Shown here in pieces: positions 45,139 to 55,333 of a stretch of DNA of 64,000 nt (positions are counted from its first letter, which is position 1; each line of letters starts with the position of its first letter). The position numbers were made by a program, and so were the translations under genes. Origin of the DNA: Rhodococcus sp. ARC_M6 (GTDB lineage: Bacteria; Actinomycetota; Actinomycetes; Mycobacteriales; Mycobacteriaceae); NCBI RefSeq assembly GCF_022810305.1, contig NZ_JALGQH010000008.1:62001-126000 (forward strand). Reading direction: 5' to 3'. A model generated the notes under the pieces. The model was not told where the DNA came from. It did not search any database and saw only the letters and a list, made by a program, of their open reading frames with translations.

Positions 45139-46923
45139 TCAGGAGCTTGACCGAAGATGGAAAGTGTCGACTGCAACCCGGACGATCTCAGTGCGGGCCG
45201 CAGTCCGGATCTCACGCTCGTACAGTGTGTGGTCGCCGAATGCGTAGGAGTGGATGTTGGAATCAATTCCAGCCGAACGCATTCGAGTCATGCCGGTCTC
45301 TCCGCGATTGGCGTTGAATGCAGCGAGATCCTCAGGTGACAGCACGACTGTCGCGTGGATGTTCTTCTTGTCGAGTTGTCGAAGTAGTGATTCTGGCGCA
45401 TTGGCATATCCGGCATTACTCAATGTCAGCCATACCCGATAGGGGAGCGCAGATTGGAGGCGGCGGCCGAAGTTGCGAATTGCGCGCAGCACAAAAAATG
45501 CCTTGTCCATCCATTTTGATTCGAGAGCGTCGATCTGTGCTTTCCGAATTGGCAATCGGAGATTCTGCAACGACCAATTGACGTTGTTGATCAATACGAC
45601 TGCTGCTCCGCCACGTTGGTCGGCTGTGTATGCGCTCAGCCAGGCGCCGGAGCACAGTCCGACATGAAGCCGGTTGTGTGATGGAATATCCAGTGCATCA
45701 ACCAGATCGAGTGCATCGACACGAGCGGATGCCTCGACGGCGGGCGTGCTCTCGTTGTCGGCAACCATCCCGCTGTCGCCGGTGCCGCGCCTGTCGAAGC
45801 GCACGCTTCGTACTCCCGAGGCTGCAAGTTCCCGGGCTTGTTCAACCCACAATCGAGCCGGTCCGATTCGATGCTCGCTGGCGGTGCTGTGCCATACGAC
45901 TGTGTCAGATGTGGTCTCGGTTGCGGGGGTAGTGACGATGGTCAGGAGGTTGCCTGCTCCTCTGCGTTCCAGCGTTTCGTATACGGGCTCGCCGTCGGGT
46001 GACCACCCCACCGTCGCCTTGGCGCGGATCCGAGGGGTGACTGGCATTGAACTTGTCGGGAACTTCTCCGAAATCCAGTTCGTGATCTGCTGGATGTCTT
46101 TGGTGGGCACCGACATCACGAAGCTGCTTGGCGAAACAAAGGCTTCTTGGTGGGCGACGGTCTGCGTATCGGCGCCCAGTGCGTTCGTGAGTTTTCGCAG
46201 GCGCTCGGAACTTACCTGTTCGCTCCGCTGAACTATCAGCGCTGCATGAGGGGTACCGATCGCAGTGGGGTCGATCTTGAGTTTCGCGAGCGCCTCCACT
46301 GCTTCCGGTGCGTAGGTACCACCGATGAACGAGACGATGCCGTCATCGGAAGGGTCTTCTCCCATAGACATTCGGTAGAACGCGGTTTGTTCCCGGACGT
46401 ACGCTCGACCTGTCGGTACGGGGTCCCACAGGACTAGCGTCCTCAGCGGGCCCAAGCGGGATGCAGCGTTGGCGGCGATCAAACTTCCGGCGCGGAGTCC
46501 GACGATTCCGACCTCGACGACGCCGGAATCGTGTAGGTAGCGAACGGCATGTTCAACGCTGTCGATCCAGTGCTGCACCGCATTCGGATCGTTCTGGCCT
46601 CCGGAGGAGTCGCCTTGTCCGAGGTATTCGAACCGAAGGACCATGAATCCGGCGTCGGCGAGTTGCTCAGCTAATTGCCGCATGCCGCGGTAGGTGGAGA
46701 TGTGTTCTTTGGCCAGTGGTGGACAAATGACGATGCCGCCCCGCGCCCGAGCGCCGGCGGCAACGTGCACGCTTCCGAACAGAGGGGACTGGTCCGGACC
46801 GAACCACGTCTCGAACGTCGGCGTCGACGACAGTGGGTCCTTCGATCCAGGTGATGCAGTTGACGTCGCGGTCGTGAGTCCAGTGGCCCGAGATTGGTGA
46901 GTTGCCAATGCGTTCTTGTTCAC
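45139..46923 (-). CDS. Two-domain alpha/beta hydrolase (fusion of exosortase-locus-type hydrolases)
   Basis: The protein has 594 residues from GTG 46923, which is preceded by AAGAGG; a 91-residue longer frame from 47196 would cross into the divergent gene and is rejected. Domain 1 (about residues 35-290) has ICPPLAKEHISTYRG, RFEYLGQGDSSG and elbow VGLRAGS, with Arg144 in the nucleophile position. Domain 2 (about 300-594) has RFDRRGTGDSG and elbow GLCSGAW, with Cys424 there, and a final GDHTLY histidine. The GLR and GLC elbows recall the two hydrolases that accompany exosortase/EPS loci in other bacteria, here joined in one chain; that likeness is from memory. No signal peptide is seen. Confidence 0.75.
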   Translation of the reverse strand: MNKNALATHQSRATGLTTATSTASPGSKDPLSSTPTFETWFGPDQSPLFGSVHVAAGARARGGIVICPPLAKEHISTYRGMRQLAEQLADAGFMVLRFEYLGQGDSSGGQNDPNAVQHWIDSVEHAVRYLHDSGVVEVGIVGLRAGSLIAANAASRLGPLRTLVLWDPVPTGRAYVREQTAFYRMSMGEDPSDDGIVSFIGGTYAPEAVEALAKLKIDPTAIGTPHAALIVQRSEQVSSERLRKLTNALGADTQTVAHQEAFVSPSSFVMSVPTKDIQQITNWISEKFPTSSMPVTPRIRAKATVGWSPDGEPVYETLERRGAGNLLTIVTTPATETTSDTVVWHSTASEHRIGPARLWVEQARELAASGVRSVRFDRRGTGDSGMVADNESTPAVEASARVDALDLVDALDIPSHNRLHVGLCSGAWLSAYTADQRGGAAVVLINNVNWSLQNLRLPIRKAQIDALESKWMDKAFFVLRAIRNFGRRLQSALPYRVWLTLSNAGYANAPESLLRQLDKKNIHATVVLSPEDLAAFNANRGETGMTRMRSAGIDSNIHSYAFGDHTLYEREIRTAARTEIVRVAVDTFHLRSSS

Positions 46924-47003
46924 TGTGAACCTCTTGTTCAGACTGGTATTCGACGTGTCTGGCGGACCGTTGTGCGTAGTGCCCGTTGGTCGCGGGGTTA
47001 AAG

Positions 47004-47029
47004 GCAAACAGTCTTCCGGTACTCTTTGC
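47004..47029. promoter_or_regulatory. Palindrome between the double-hydrolase and Hsp70-like genes
   Basis: The half-sites GCAAAC (47004-47009) and CTTTGC (47024-47029) mirror each other and the centre reads GGTA, recalling the operator family elsewhere in the window, but spacing is one base longer and the arms are poorer. It sits in the divergent promoter region (46924-47100). Confidence 0.35.
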
Positions 47030-47100
47030 TGGGAATTAACATACCGCAAGATGGTAAAGAGTTGCATATCCCGCAGTTTGGTCCGAAATGAGAGTGTGTG

Positions 47101-48387
47101 ATGAGTACTGCCTTTGGGTTTTCCGTCGGTGAGGGTTCGGTCCGAATTATCCGAATTGTTGACGAATTGCCCGAAAGCGGAAGGCTCACCGAGCAACTCG
47201 GCTCAGGCGAGCCGCGATTCTCGTCCCGTTCGCTTCCAGCGGATGGCTCATCGCCGCAGCGAGTGGCGGCCGTCGCTGCCGTTGACCTGAGTCGACCCGG
47301 TGGGCCGCCGATGGTGATTGCGAGTCCCAGCCGTTTCGCGGCCACTGTCGCGGCGGAACTGAGGTCGGCGGGGCTCTCTGACTTCCGCCTGGTTTCCGAA
47401 GCGGAAGCTGTACTCGAGTTCGTCAGCGCATCGGGAGCGGTGAGGGGGTTTCGCAACCTCCTGGTCTACGACCTCGGGAAAACGGGTTTGACGGTATCTG
47501 TCGTCGATATCGCAACTGGGCGCATGCTGAGTTCCATCCGCACGACGGAACTCAGTGGCGACCTGCTCGACCAGTTGGTTGCTGATCAGCTGCGCAACAG
47601 TGCAATCGACGCTGGTCCCGAGGGTAGCGGTGTGATCGTGGACTTGCCCGAATATGGCCGAACTGTCAAGGAAGCTTTGTCGAGGACGCTCGAATATCGT
47701 GAATCGGAGTCGAGTCCGGTCGTGTTGACCCGTTTCGATTTCGAGGAAGTCGTTCGTGACCCTGTTATCGCCTCGATGTCCACGATCAACGAGGTCGCAT
47801 TGCAAGCGGAACGACGACCGGACGTCGTTGTGATGGTCGGCGGCGGTGCGAGAATCCCTCTGATCGAGGTCGTGCTCAGGAGACTACGTATCCCGGTTAT
47901 CCGTCCCGCCGAGCCTGAACTCGTAGTCGGTAAGGGTGCGGCGCTCTGGGCGCGTATCCGTGAAGTGCCAACTCGCGCAATCCCGATCGTGACGGCGCAG
48001 GTTGCTGATCCGGTGCACGCCTGGACGCGGTCGGACGATGACGATGACTTCGGCGCGGACATTCCGGCAGATATTTTTGCAGAACCCGGCGAAGTCGCGG
48101 ATCCAGACGAACTTACGTCGGAATCTGTGGGAGTGCAGTCCAGTGGTCGTCAATCGAAAATTCCGATTGTATTGGGAATTGCGATGAGTGCCGTAGCGGT
48201 ACTCAGCATGCTCGCTTGGCTTGTGTTCCGTCCGTTCTCGGACGATGTAGTGGCAGACGTTTCCCAGGTTGGGGCGTCGAGCGTCGTAAGTTCAGTAGCG
48301 CCGACTACTACGGCGCAAGCTGTCGATCCGACGACTGCGGCGGAGCCGCGCTCGCGCTCCTATCGTGAGCTGTCCTGGAAGTACTGA
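47101..48387 (+). CDS. Hsp70-like ATPase with C-terminal membrane anchor
   Basis: The protein has 428 residues. Residues about 1-290 have an actin/Hsp70 ATPase outline: FGFSVGEGSVRI at the start, SEAEAVLEF, the phosphate-2-like LLVYDLGKTGLTVSVVDI, and the adenosine motif VVMVGGGARIPLIEVVLRR. The Hsp70 substrate-binding domain is missing; instead an acidic linker (DDDDDFGADIPADIF) leads to one membrane helix (IPIVLGIAMSAVAVLSMLAWLVF, about 356-378) and a short Thr/Ser-rich outer tail. Such anchored DnaK-like proteins occur in actinobacteria and their function is not known. ATG at 47101 is used. It is divergent from the double-hydrolase gene. Confidence 0.72.
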   Translation: MSTAFGFSVGEGSVRIIRIVDELPESGRLTEQLGSGEPRFSSRSLPADGSSPQRVAAVAAVDLSRPGGPPMVIASPSRFAATVAAELRSAGLSDFRLVSEAEAVLEFVSASGAVRGFRNLLVYDLGKTGLTVSVVDIATGRMLSSIRTTELSGDLLDQLVADQLRNSAIDAGPEGSGVIVDLPEYGRTVKEALSRTLEYRESESSPVVLTRFDFEEVVRDPVIASMSTINEVALQAERRPDVVVMVGGGARIPLIEVVLRRLRIPVIRPAEPELVVGKGAALWARIREVPTRAIPIVTAQVADPVHAWTRSDDDDDFGADIPADIFAEPGEVADPDELTSESVGVQSSGRQSKIPIVLGIAMSAVAVLSMLAWLVFRPFSDDVVADVSQVGASSVVSSVAPTTTAQAVDPTTAAEPRSRSYRELSWKY

Positions 48388-48434
48388 CTCGAAAGATTCG
48401 GGCTGATGGACTCGCGTCCCGGGCGTCCATCTGA

Positions 48435-49715
48435 TTAGCCAAACAGTTGCGAGCCCCAGTTTTTGCCCTCGCTGAGTCCGCCGGGGCAGGCAAAGACAGC
48501 GGAACCGACGTGCTGGATGTATTCGTTCAAAGCGTCGTGCCGCGAAAGGTTTTGCTGCATCGGAACAAACTGTTCGACGGGATTGCGACAGTAAGCCACA
48601 AAGAACAATCCGGCATCGAGGTGGCCGAATCCGTCGGAACCATCCGTGAAGTTGTATCCGCGCCTCAGGATTTGGATTCCACCCAGCTCCTGGGCGGAGG
48701 CAAGGCGGACGTGCGAATCATCGGGAATGACAAAGTCGTGTCCGACCTTGGAATCGAGATCGAGTTCGTCGAACTCGTCTTTGCCGCCGAGGGGCGCTCC
48801 GCTGCGCTTGTTGCGCCCGATGACGGCTTCCTGCTCTTTGAGGACGGCGCGGTCCCACTGCTCGATCAGCATTCGAATGCGACGGGCGACGAGGAATGAT
48901 CCGCCGGCCATCCATTCTTGATCGTCGGCGGCGTCAACCCAGACGTGCTCATTCAGTACTTCGGGGTCTTCGGCCTTGATGTTGGCAGTTCCGTCCTTGA
49001 ACCCGAAGAGGTTTCGCGGAGTTGCCTGAGCTGTCGATGTTGACGACGTACGTCCGAAGCCGAGTTGCGACCACTTCACCGAGGCCGTACCGAAAGCGAC
49101 GCGGGCCAGGTTGCGGATCGCGTGGACGGCTACCTGCGGATCGTTGGCACACGCCTGAATTGCGATGTCGCCGCCGCTGCGATTCGGGTCGAGGTTGTCG
49201 GCGCGAAAATGCGGAAGATCCAGCAGTGCAGCGGGCTTCTTGTCGGCCAGCCCGAAGCGGTCGTCGAAGAGTGACGGGCCGAACCCGATGGTCAGGGTTA
49301 GTTGCGAAGGCGCGAGGTCGAGGGCCTCGCCGGTGTCGCTCGGCGGCGCATACGGACCGTCGCCCGTTGCGCCGTCCTCGGTTGCTTCTTCACCCTTGGT
49401 CATCCGTTCTGCCATCGCAGTCCAGGTCTGCAGCAGCGCGATCAGTTCGTCGCGTGACTTTGTGGTCACGTCGAATGCCACGAAGTGCATGCGATCCTGC
49501 GCCGGCGTCGAGATGCCGGCCTGATGGTCGCCGCGAAACGCGACTACATCATCGTGATCGGCAGAGTTGTCGTTGTCAGCGGTGACTCGGCCGACGACGG
49601 CGCCCGCGCCGGCCAGTACGGCACCGGCACCTACCGCACCGAACAATCGGCGCCGCGAAAGGCCTTGTGGTGCTGAGTTTTCCGGAACGGATGAGCCTTC
49701 GGATGAATCGACCAT
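48435..49715 (-). CDS. efeB: Dyp-type peroxidase/deferrochelatase EfeB, Tat-exported
   Basis: Haem-containing DyP peroxidase of the EfeUOB iron-uptake system, proposed to oxidise ferrous iron or release iron from haem. The protein has 426 residues. A twin-arginine signal (LSRRRLFGAVGAGAVL, about residues 19-34) sends it folded across the membrane. DyP signatures: FGFKDGTANI (GxxDG), the proximal His in DDSHVRLA, and the distal-side Arg region RRGYNFTDG. The ATG lies directly after the efeO stop. It is the last gene of the operon and convergent with the Hsp70-like gene. Confidence 0.94.
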   Translation of the reverse strand: MVDSSEGSSVPENSAPQGLSRRRLFGAVGAGAVLAGAGAVVGRVTADNDNSADHDDVVAFRGDHQAGISTPAQDRMHFVAFDVTTKSRDELIALLQTWTAMAERMTKGEEATEDGATGDGPYAPPSDTGEALDLAPSQLTLTIGFGPSLFDDRFGLADKKPAALLDLPHFRADNLDPNRSGGDIAIQACANDPQVAVHAIRNLARVAFGTASVKWSQLGFGRTSSTSTAQATPRNLFGFKDGTANIKAEDPEVLNEHVWVDAADDQEWMAGGSFLVARRIRMLIEQWDRAVLKEQEAVIGRNKRSGAPLGGKDEFDELDLDSKVGHDFVIPDDSHVRLASAQELGGIQILRRGYNFTDGSDGFGHLDAGLFFVAYCRNPVEQFVPMQQNLSRHDALNEYIQHVGSAVFACPGGLSEGKNWGSQLFG

Positions 49716-49716
49716 A

Positions 49717-50847
49717 TTACTGTCCCGCTACTACTTCCTGAACCTGGCTGACCTCGGCGGAGAGCGCATCGATCTTACGTGAGAGTTCCTGGCGCTGAGC
49801 CTCGGTGACGGTGTCGTAGAACACGAATCCGTCGCCGACGCGGAACTGCGCCAGCGTCGCGTCGAGATCGGCAAAACGATCCGAAATGCGCTGGGCGAGT
49901 TCCGGGTTACGTTCCTGCAGGATGGGGTTCAATGCGGCGATCGCGGCCTGGGAACCGTCGACATTGGCTTGGAAATCCCAGAGATCGGTGTGCGAGAAGA
50001 TATCTTCCTCGCCACTGATCTTGGATGTCGAGATCTCGTCGAGGAGTCCCTGGGCGTCGCCCGCGATCTTGGTGGGATCGATCGAGTAGTCCTCGGCATT
50101 GACCTGGTCTGCCAAATATTGGATGTCCACGATCAATTGATCTGCGACAGCATTGGTGTCTGGCTGAATTCCCGTGACCCACAAGTCCTTTTCGAGGCGG
50201 TGGAAACCGGTCCAAACCTGACCCGGCTCGAGATCGGCCTCACGCAGGTCGAGCTTGGGATCGAGCTCGCCGAAGCTCTCGGCCTCGGGTTCGATGCGCT
50301 CGTAATAGGTGCGAGCAATCGGGAACAAGGCCTTGGCCTGCTCGATGTTGCCGGCCTGGATCGCGGCGACGAACTGGGCGGTGGTGTCCTGCAGTGCCAC
50401 GATCTGGCTGCGAATGTATCGGCGGTAACCGTCGGCAGCCTCTTTGAGCTGACCACTTTCGTCGGTGGCTGCCTGTGAATCGCCGGTGACGACGAAGTCC
50501 TGACGGATACCGGTTCCGACCATGCCGGGCTTGCAGGCAAGCTGGTACGTCGCAGCTTCGGGGAGTGTGACGATCAGCTGACGCTGCAGGCCGGGGCCGA
50601 TGTTCTCGACCTCACCCATCGCTCGGTCGCCCTCGGCGAAGACGTAGAACTCGGTGACCTTCGAGCCGTTGTTCGTTACCTGGAAGGTGGTCTTGCCCGT
50701 CGTGCCGGTGGTGGCACTGATGTCGCACGAGTCGTCGGTGGCAGTGACGATGACGTCGCCGTCGCTCGCCGTCGACTTCTCGGTGCACGCCACAAGTGAA
50801 AAGGGAAGTGCCGCAGCCGCCATGAGCGCGAGGGTGGATTTACGCAT
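49717..50847 (-). CDS. efeO: Iron-uptake lipoprotein EfeO (cupredoxin + M75 domain)
   Basis: The protein has 376 residues. Signal peptide with lipobox PFSLVAC (Cys21). The first domain (about 30-120) is cupredoxin-like (DSCDISATTGTTGKTTFQV, with EFYVFAEGD), and the second (about 130-376) is the M75 imelysin-like domain with the metal motif HRLE in GFHRLEKDLW. It is thought to bind iron outside the cell and hand it to EfeU. It lies 15 bases after efeU and touches efeB. Confidence 0.94.
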   Translation of the reverse strand: MRKSTLALMAAAALPFSLVACTEKSTASDGDVIVTATDDSCDISATTGTTGKTTFQVTNNGSKVTEFYVFAEGDRAMGEVENIGPGLQRQLIVTLPEAATYQLACKPGMVGTGIRQDFVVTGDSQAATDESGQLKEAADGYRRYIRSQIVALQDTTAQFVAAIQAGNIEQAKALFPIARTYYERIEPEAESFGELDPKLDLREADLEPGQVWTGFHRLEKDLWVTGIQPDTNAVADQLIVDIQYLADQVNAEDYSIDPTKIAGDAQGLLDEISTSKISGEEDIFSHTDLWDFQANVDGSQAAIAALNPILQERNPELAQRISDRFADLDATLAQFRVGDGFVFYDTVTEAQRQELSRKIDALSAEVSQVQEVVAGQ

Positions 50848-50861
50848 CGGAGAAATGCCTC

Positions 50862-51758
50862 TCAGGATTCATGAGTTTCGGAAGCAGAGATAGCCGCAGC
50901 GGCGGGTGCCGGTGACGATTGCGGACGTAGGAAGAGCGCGAGTACAACGACGAGATAGATCACCCAAGCCGACGCCTGGAGAACCGTCGGGTCGGGACGG
51001 AAGTTGAAGATGCCGGCCAGAACCGTGCCGTACCAGGTGGACGGGTCGTAGCCGGTGAGGTTGAAAGCGAAGTTGCCAGCGCCCGGCAAGACGTTTCCGG
51101 TCTGCAGGGCGCGAATACCGTACGAGAGGATTCCGGCAGCTACGACGATGAGGAAGATTGCGGTGTAGCGGAAGAACGTCGTGAGATTGAGTCGGAGGGC
51201 CCCGAAGTACATGGCAACGGTCAGGACGGCGGCCACAAGAATTCCGAGCAGCAGTCCGATGAGCGGCCAGGAACTGCCGGCGGTGTTCTCGGCGTAACCC
51301 ACCATCAGGAGAGCCGTCTCGACGCCTTCGCGGCCGACGGCGAAGAACGCGAGAGTCAGGATCGCGATAGGCCCGGCGACGAGTGCCTTCTCCATGCCGG
51401 CTTTGAGGTCGCCGGAAATGTTCTTGGCGGCGGTTCGCATCCACAGGACCATCGCGGTCACGATCACCACGGCAACCAACGATGCGATGCCGGCGATGAT
51501 TTCCGCAGTCAGACCGTCGACCGTGGAGGTTCCGTAGTGGATCGCAAAGAAGATGATCGCCACCATCACTACAGCCGCGAGAACGCCGAGCCACACCCAT
51601 TTCAACGCGTCCTTGCGCTGTGCCTTGACCAGATAGGCGGCCAGGATCATGACAACGATGCCGGCTTCGAGGCCTTCGCGGAGCCCGATCAGGCCACTGC
51701 CGAATAGCTGGGTGGCAACCGAGGGGGTGCTGGCGGCAGCGAGTACCGACACTGACAC
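50862..51758 (-). CDS. efeU: Ferrous/ferric iron permease EfeU (FTR1 family)
   Basis: The protein has 298 residues and seven membrane helices. Two REGxE motifs characteristic of FTR1 permeases are seen: LREGLEAGIVVMIL (about residues 26-39) and REGVETALLMVG (about 153). GTG at 51758 is chosen over GTG at 51788 because AGGAG lies 6-10 bases before it. It starts the efeU-efeO-efeB operon, with an IdeR-like iron box 34-52 bp upstream. Confidence 0.93.
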   Translation of the reverse strand: MSVSVLAAASTPSVATQLFGSGLIGLREGLEAGIVVMILAAYLVKAQRKDALKWVWLGVLAAVVMVAIIFFAIHYGTSTVDGLTAEIIAGIASLVAVVIVTAMVLWMRTAAKNISGDLKAGMEKALVAGPIAILTLAFFAVGREGVETALLMVGYAENTAGSSWPLIGLLLGILVAAVLTVAMYFGALRLNLTTFFRYTAIFLIVVAAGILSYGIRALQTGNVLPGAGNFAFNLTGYDPSTWYGTVLAGIFNFRPDPTVLQASAWVIYLVVVLALFLRPQSSPAPAAAAISASETHES

Positions 51759-51791
51759 GGGGACTCCTGACTGGACAACTGAGATCACGAT

Positions 51792-51810
51792 TTAGGCTAG
51801 GGCAGCCTTA
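51792..51810. promoter_or_regulatory. IdeR/DtxR-type iron box before efeU
   Basis: The sequence TTAGGCTAGGGCAGCCTTA agrees with the consensus TTAGGTTAGGCTAACCTAA at 14 of 19 positions. It lies 34-52 bp before the efeU start and also between efeU and the divergent lpqU gene. Repression under iron-replete conditions would be expected for an efe operon. Confidence 0.7.
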
Positions 51811-51908
51811 ACTCAGACGAAGATACTCCACATTTCTTGCGGGCTCTGCGCCCCCACCAGGACTTTTGCATTTCTTTACCATCAAGTTCGGACCAACTTT
51901 CGGGTCAC

Positions 51909-52694
51909 ATGGATGATGGGGAGGTGCATCCAAACCCCGCCAAGTCTTCGAGACCGCGGCGCCTCGTACGCGCTGCTGCTGCGCTAGCTGCAGGAACAAT
52001 CCTTGTGGGGGTGGGCGCCGCAGCCTGTGGATCTGATGAGCCGAAGATCGTGATTCCGGAAGGAATCCCACCGGGATTGGGGGCGCCGACGCCGCCGATC
52101 GACATCAACGCCCCCGGTCGCAGCGCTGATCAGCTCGCCGAGTGGGCAGCAGGTTTGAGTGGTGACGTCGGAATCGGCACAACAGCACTCGAGGCCTATG
52201 GCTACGCGGCAACTGTCATGGCGGAAACGCTGCCGGGTTGCGGGATCGGGTGGACCACCCTCGCCGGGATCGGAAGCGTCGAAAGTCGCCACGGAACGTA
52301 TGACGGTTCGAAAGTCTCCGTGGCGGGACAGGTTGCGCCGGCCATACGCGGAATTCCGCTTGACGGCGGACCCGGCGTAGCCGAAATCGCAGACACCGAC
52401 GGCGGCACGATGGACGGCGATCCGGTACACGACCGGGCCATGGGGCCCATGCAATTCATCCCCGAAACTTGGCTGAAATGGGGCGTCGACGCCAATGGTG
52501 ACGGGAGAATCGACCCGGACAACATCGACGACGCGGCCCTCACTGCAGCGCGATACCTGTGTGCCCGCGGGGGAGACCTGACGACCGCCGCCGGGTGGCA
52601 ACAAGCGCTGATGGCCTACAACCTGTCCGGTGACTATCTGGCGCTGGTCCGTGACCGAGCGTCGGCGTACTCGGTGGGAACACGACCCGACTGA
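51909..52694 (+). CDS. lpqU: Lytic-transglycosylase-like lipoprotein LpqU
   Basis: The protein has 261 residues. Positively charged leader, membrane-crossing signal and lipobox VGAAAC give a lipoprotein. The mature part has a lytic transglycosylase domain: LAGIGSVESRHGTYDG with the catalytic Glu in SVESRHG, MGPMQFIPETWLKWG, and a possible calcium loop (DANGDGRIDPDNIDD). It should cut peptidoglycan glycan strands. ATG at 51909 or GTG at 51924 are both possible; the frame back to 51837 is rejected as it crosses the efe promoter. It precedes eno, as in mycobacteria. Confidence 0.86.
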   Translation: MDDGEVHPNPAKSSRPRRLVRAAAALAAGTILVGVGAAACGSDEPKIVIPEGIPPGLGAPTPPIDINAPGRSADQLAEWAAGLSGDVGIGTTALEAYGYAATVMAETLPGCGIGWTTLAGIGSVESRHGTYDGSKVSVAGQVAPAIRGIPLDGGPGVAEIADTDGGTMDGDPVHDRAMGPMQFIPETWLKWGVDANGDGRIDPDNIDDAALTAARYLCARGGDLTTAAGWQQALMAYNLSGDYLALVRDRASAYSVGTRPD

Positions 52695-52761
52695 ATCGAA
52701 TGACCGCAGGTCGGGCCGATGTGTAAGCGTCGATAAAGAAGCCGTCGGCCGCTGCGGTTAG

Positions 52762-54120
<1,359 letters not shown>

Positions 54121-54140
54121 CAACAATTTAAGTATCGGTA

Positions 54141-54791
54141 GTGTCTGCACAGCGCGGTAAACCACGATCCCCCGGCGGAAGTCCGGGGGGTCGTGGTTCT
54201 GGGCGTGGCGACGGCGCTCGCCGGGGCAGAACCACCAGCGCACGACGCGTGCGTGGTGCCGACACCGACGCTACCGGCAGCACGGCAACGGCGTCCTCGG
54301 GCCGGTTCTGGTCGAGGCTGCCCCATTCCGACAACACCGTTTTCGGGCTCTCGACTTCGCGTGCAGTCGTACTCGCGATGGTCGTACTGATGTTGGCGTT
54401 GACGTTGGCAGTGCCGTTGCGCACGTACATCTCTCAACGTTCCGATGCCTCACAGATCGCGGCCGAGCGCCGCGTCCTCCAAGAAGAGGTCGACGCACTG
54501 CGGGCGCAGAATGCACGCTTCGATGACCCTGCGTACATCGAAGCTCTTGCGCGGGAACGTCTTCGGTACGTCAAGCCCGGTGAAACACCGTTTCAAGTTC
54601 AACTTCCCGGCGACTACAAGGAACCCGAGAAGAAGAAAGTCAAAGAGACCCCGCTGACAGGTCCGTGGTATCGCGATCTGTGGCAAACGATTTCGGAACC
54701 GCCAGTGGTGCCCGAGACAAAGCCAAAACCGGCACCTGCGTCGGCTACCCCGACGCAGCAGCCAGAAGAACAAGGAGTACCCACCGGGTGA
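54141..54791 (+). CDS. FtsB/DivIC-type septum protein
   Basis: The protein has 216 residues. A basic, disordered N-terminus of about 70 residues precedes one membrane helix (VVLAMVVLMLALTLAVPL, about 75-92), then a short coiled coil (SDASQIAAERRVLQEEVDALRAQ) and the family motif DPAYIEALARERLRYVKPGE, with a Pro/Lys-rich tail. In the family it forms the FtsB-FtsL-FtsQ complex at the division septum. The GTG start is 20 bases after eno, and it overlaps the next gene (GTGA). It matches Rv1024 in position. Confidence 0.88.
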   Translation: MSAQRGKPRSPGGSPGGRGSGRGDGARRGRTTSARRVRGADTDATGSTATASSGRFWSRLPHSDNTVFGLSTSRAVVLAMVVLMLALTLAVPLRTYISQRSDASQIAAERRVLQEEVDALRAQNARFDDPAYIEALARERLRYVKPGETPFQVQLPGDYKEPEKKKVKETPLTGPWYRDLWQTISEPPVVPETKPKPAPASATPTQQPEEQGVPTG

Positions 54792-55333
54792 GCAATCAGT
54801 CCGAAAATTCCCCCAACGTCGCGCAGGCGGATCTTGATGCCGTCGCAGCTCAGTTGGGCCGCGAACCGCGCGGAGTGCTCGAGATTGCTTACCGCAGTCC
54901 CGACGGCACACCCGGTGTAGTCAAGACAGCCCCCAAACTTCCTGACGGAACACCCTTTCCGACGCTCTACTACCTCACGGATCCTCGTCTGACCGCTGAG
55001 GCCAGCCGCCAGGAATCTGCCGGTGTGATGCGTGAAATGTCCGAGCGTCTGACGCAGGACCCCGAGCTGGCCGCTGCCTACCGCCGGGCGTACGAGTCGT
55101 ACCTCGCCGAGCGTGACGCCATCGAATCCCTCGGCACCGACTTTGCCGGCGGCGGAATGCCGGACCGCGTCAAGTGCCTCCACGTCCTCATGGCGCATTC
55201 GCTCGCAAAGGGTCCGGGCGTAAACCCGCTCGGCGACGAGTCGGTTGCTCTGGCAGGACACGGCAAGCTCCGCGGCACCGCCATCCCCGCCGACTGGCCG
55301 GGCATCGACGCCGCGGTTGATCCGGAGAAGTGA
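54788..55333 (+). CDS. DUF501-family protein
   Basis: The protein has 181 residues. DUF501 features: AQLGREPRGVLEIAYRSPDGTPGVVKTAP and PDRVKCLHVLMAHSLAKGPGVNPLGDE, with a conserved Cys/His pair (KCLH...AH). No signal peptide or membrane segment. Function is not established. The GTG at 54788 overlaps the ftsB-like stop (GTGA); the frame back to 54665 lies within the previous gene. Its stop overlaps the ppx start (GTGA). It corresponds to Rv1025. Confidence 0.87.
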   Translation: MSNQSENSPNVAQADLDAVAAQLGREPRGVLEIAYRSPDGTPGVVKTAPKLPDGTPFPTLYYLTDPRLTAEASRQESAGVMREMSERLTQDPELAAAYRRAYESYLAERDAIESLGTDFAGGGMPDRVKCLHVLMAHSLAKGPGVNPLGDESVALAGHGKLRGTAIPADWPGIDAAVDPEK

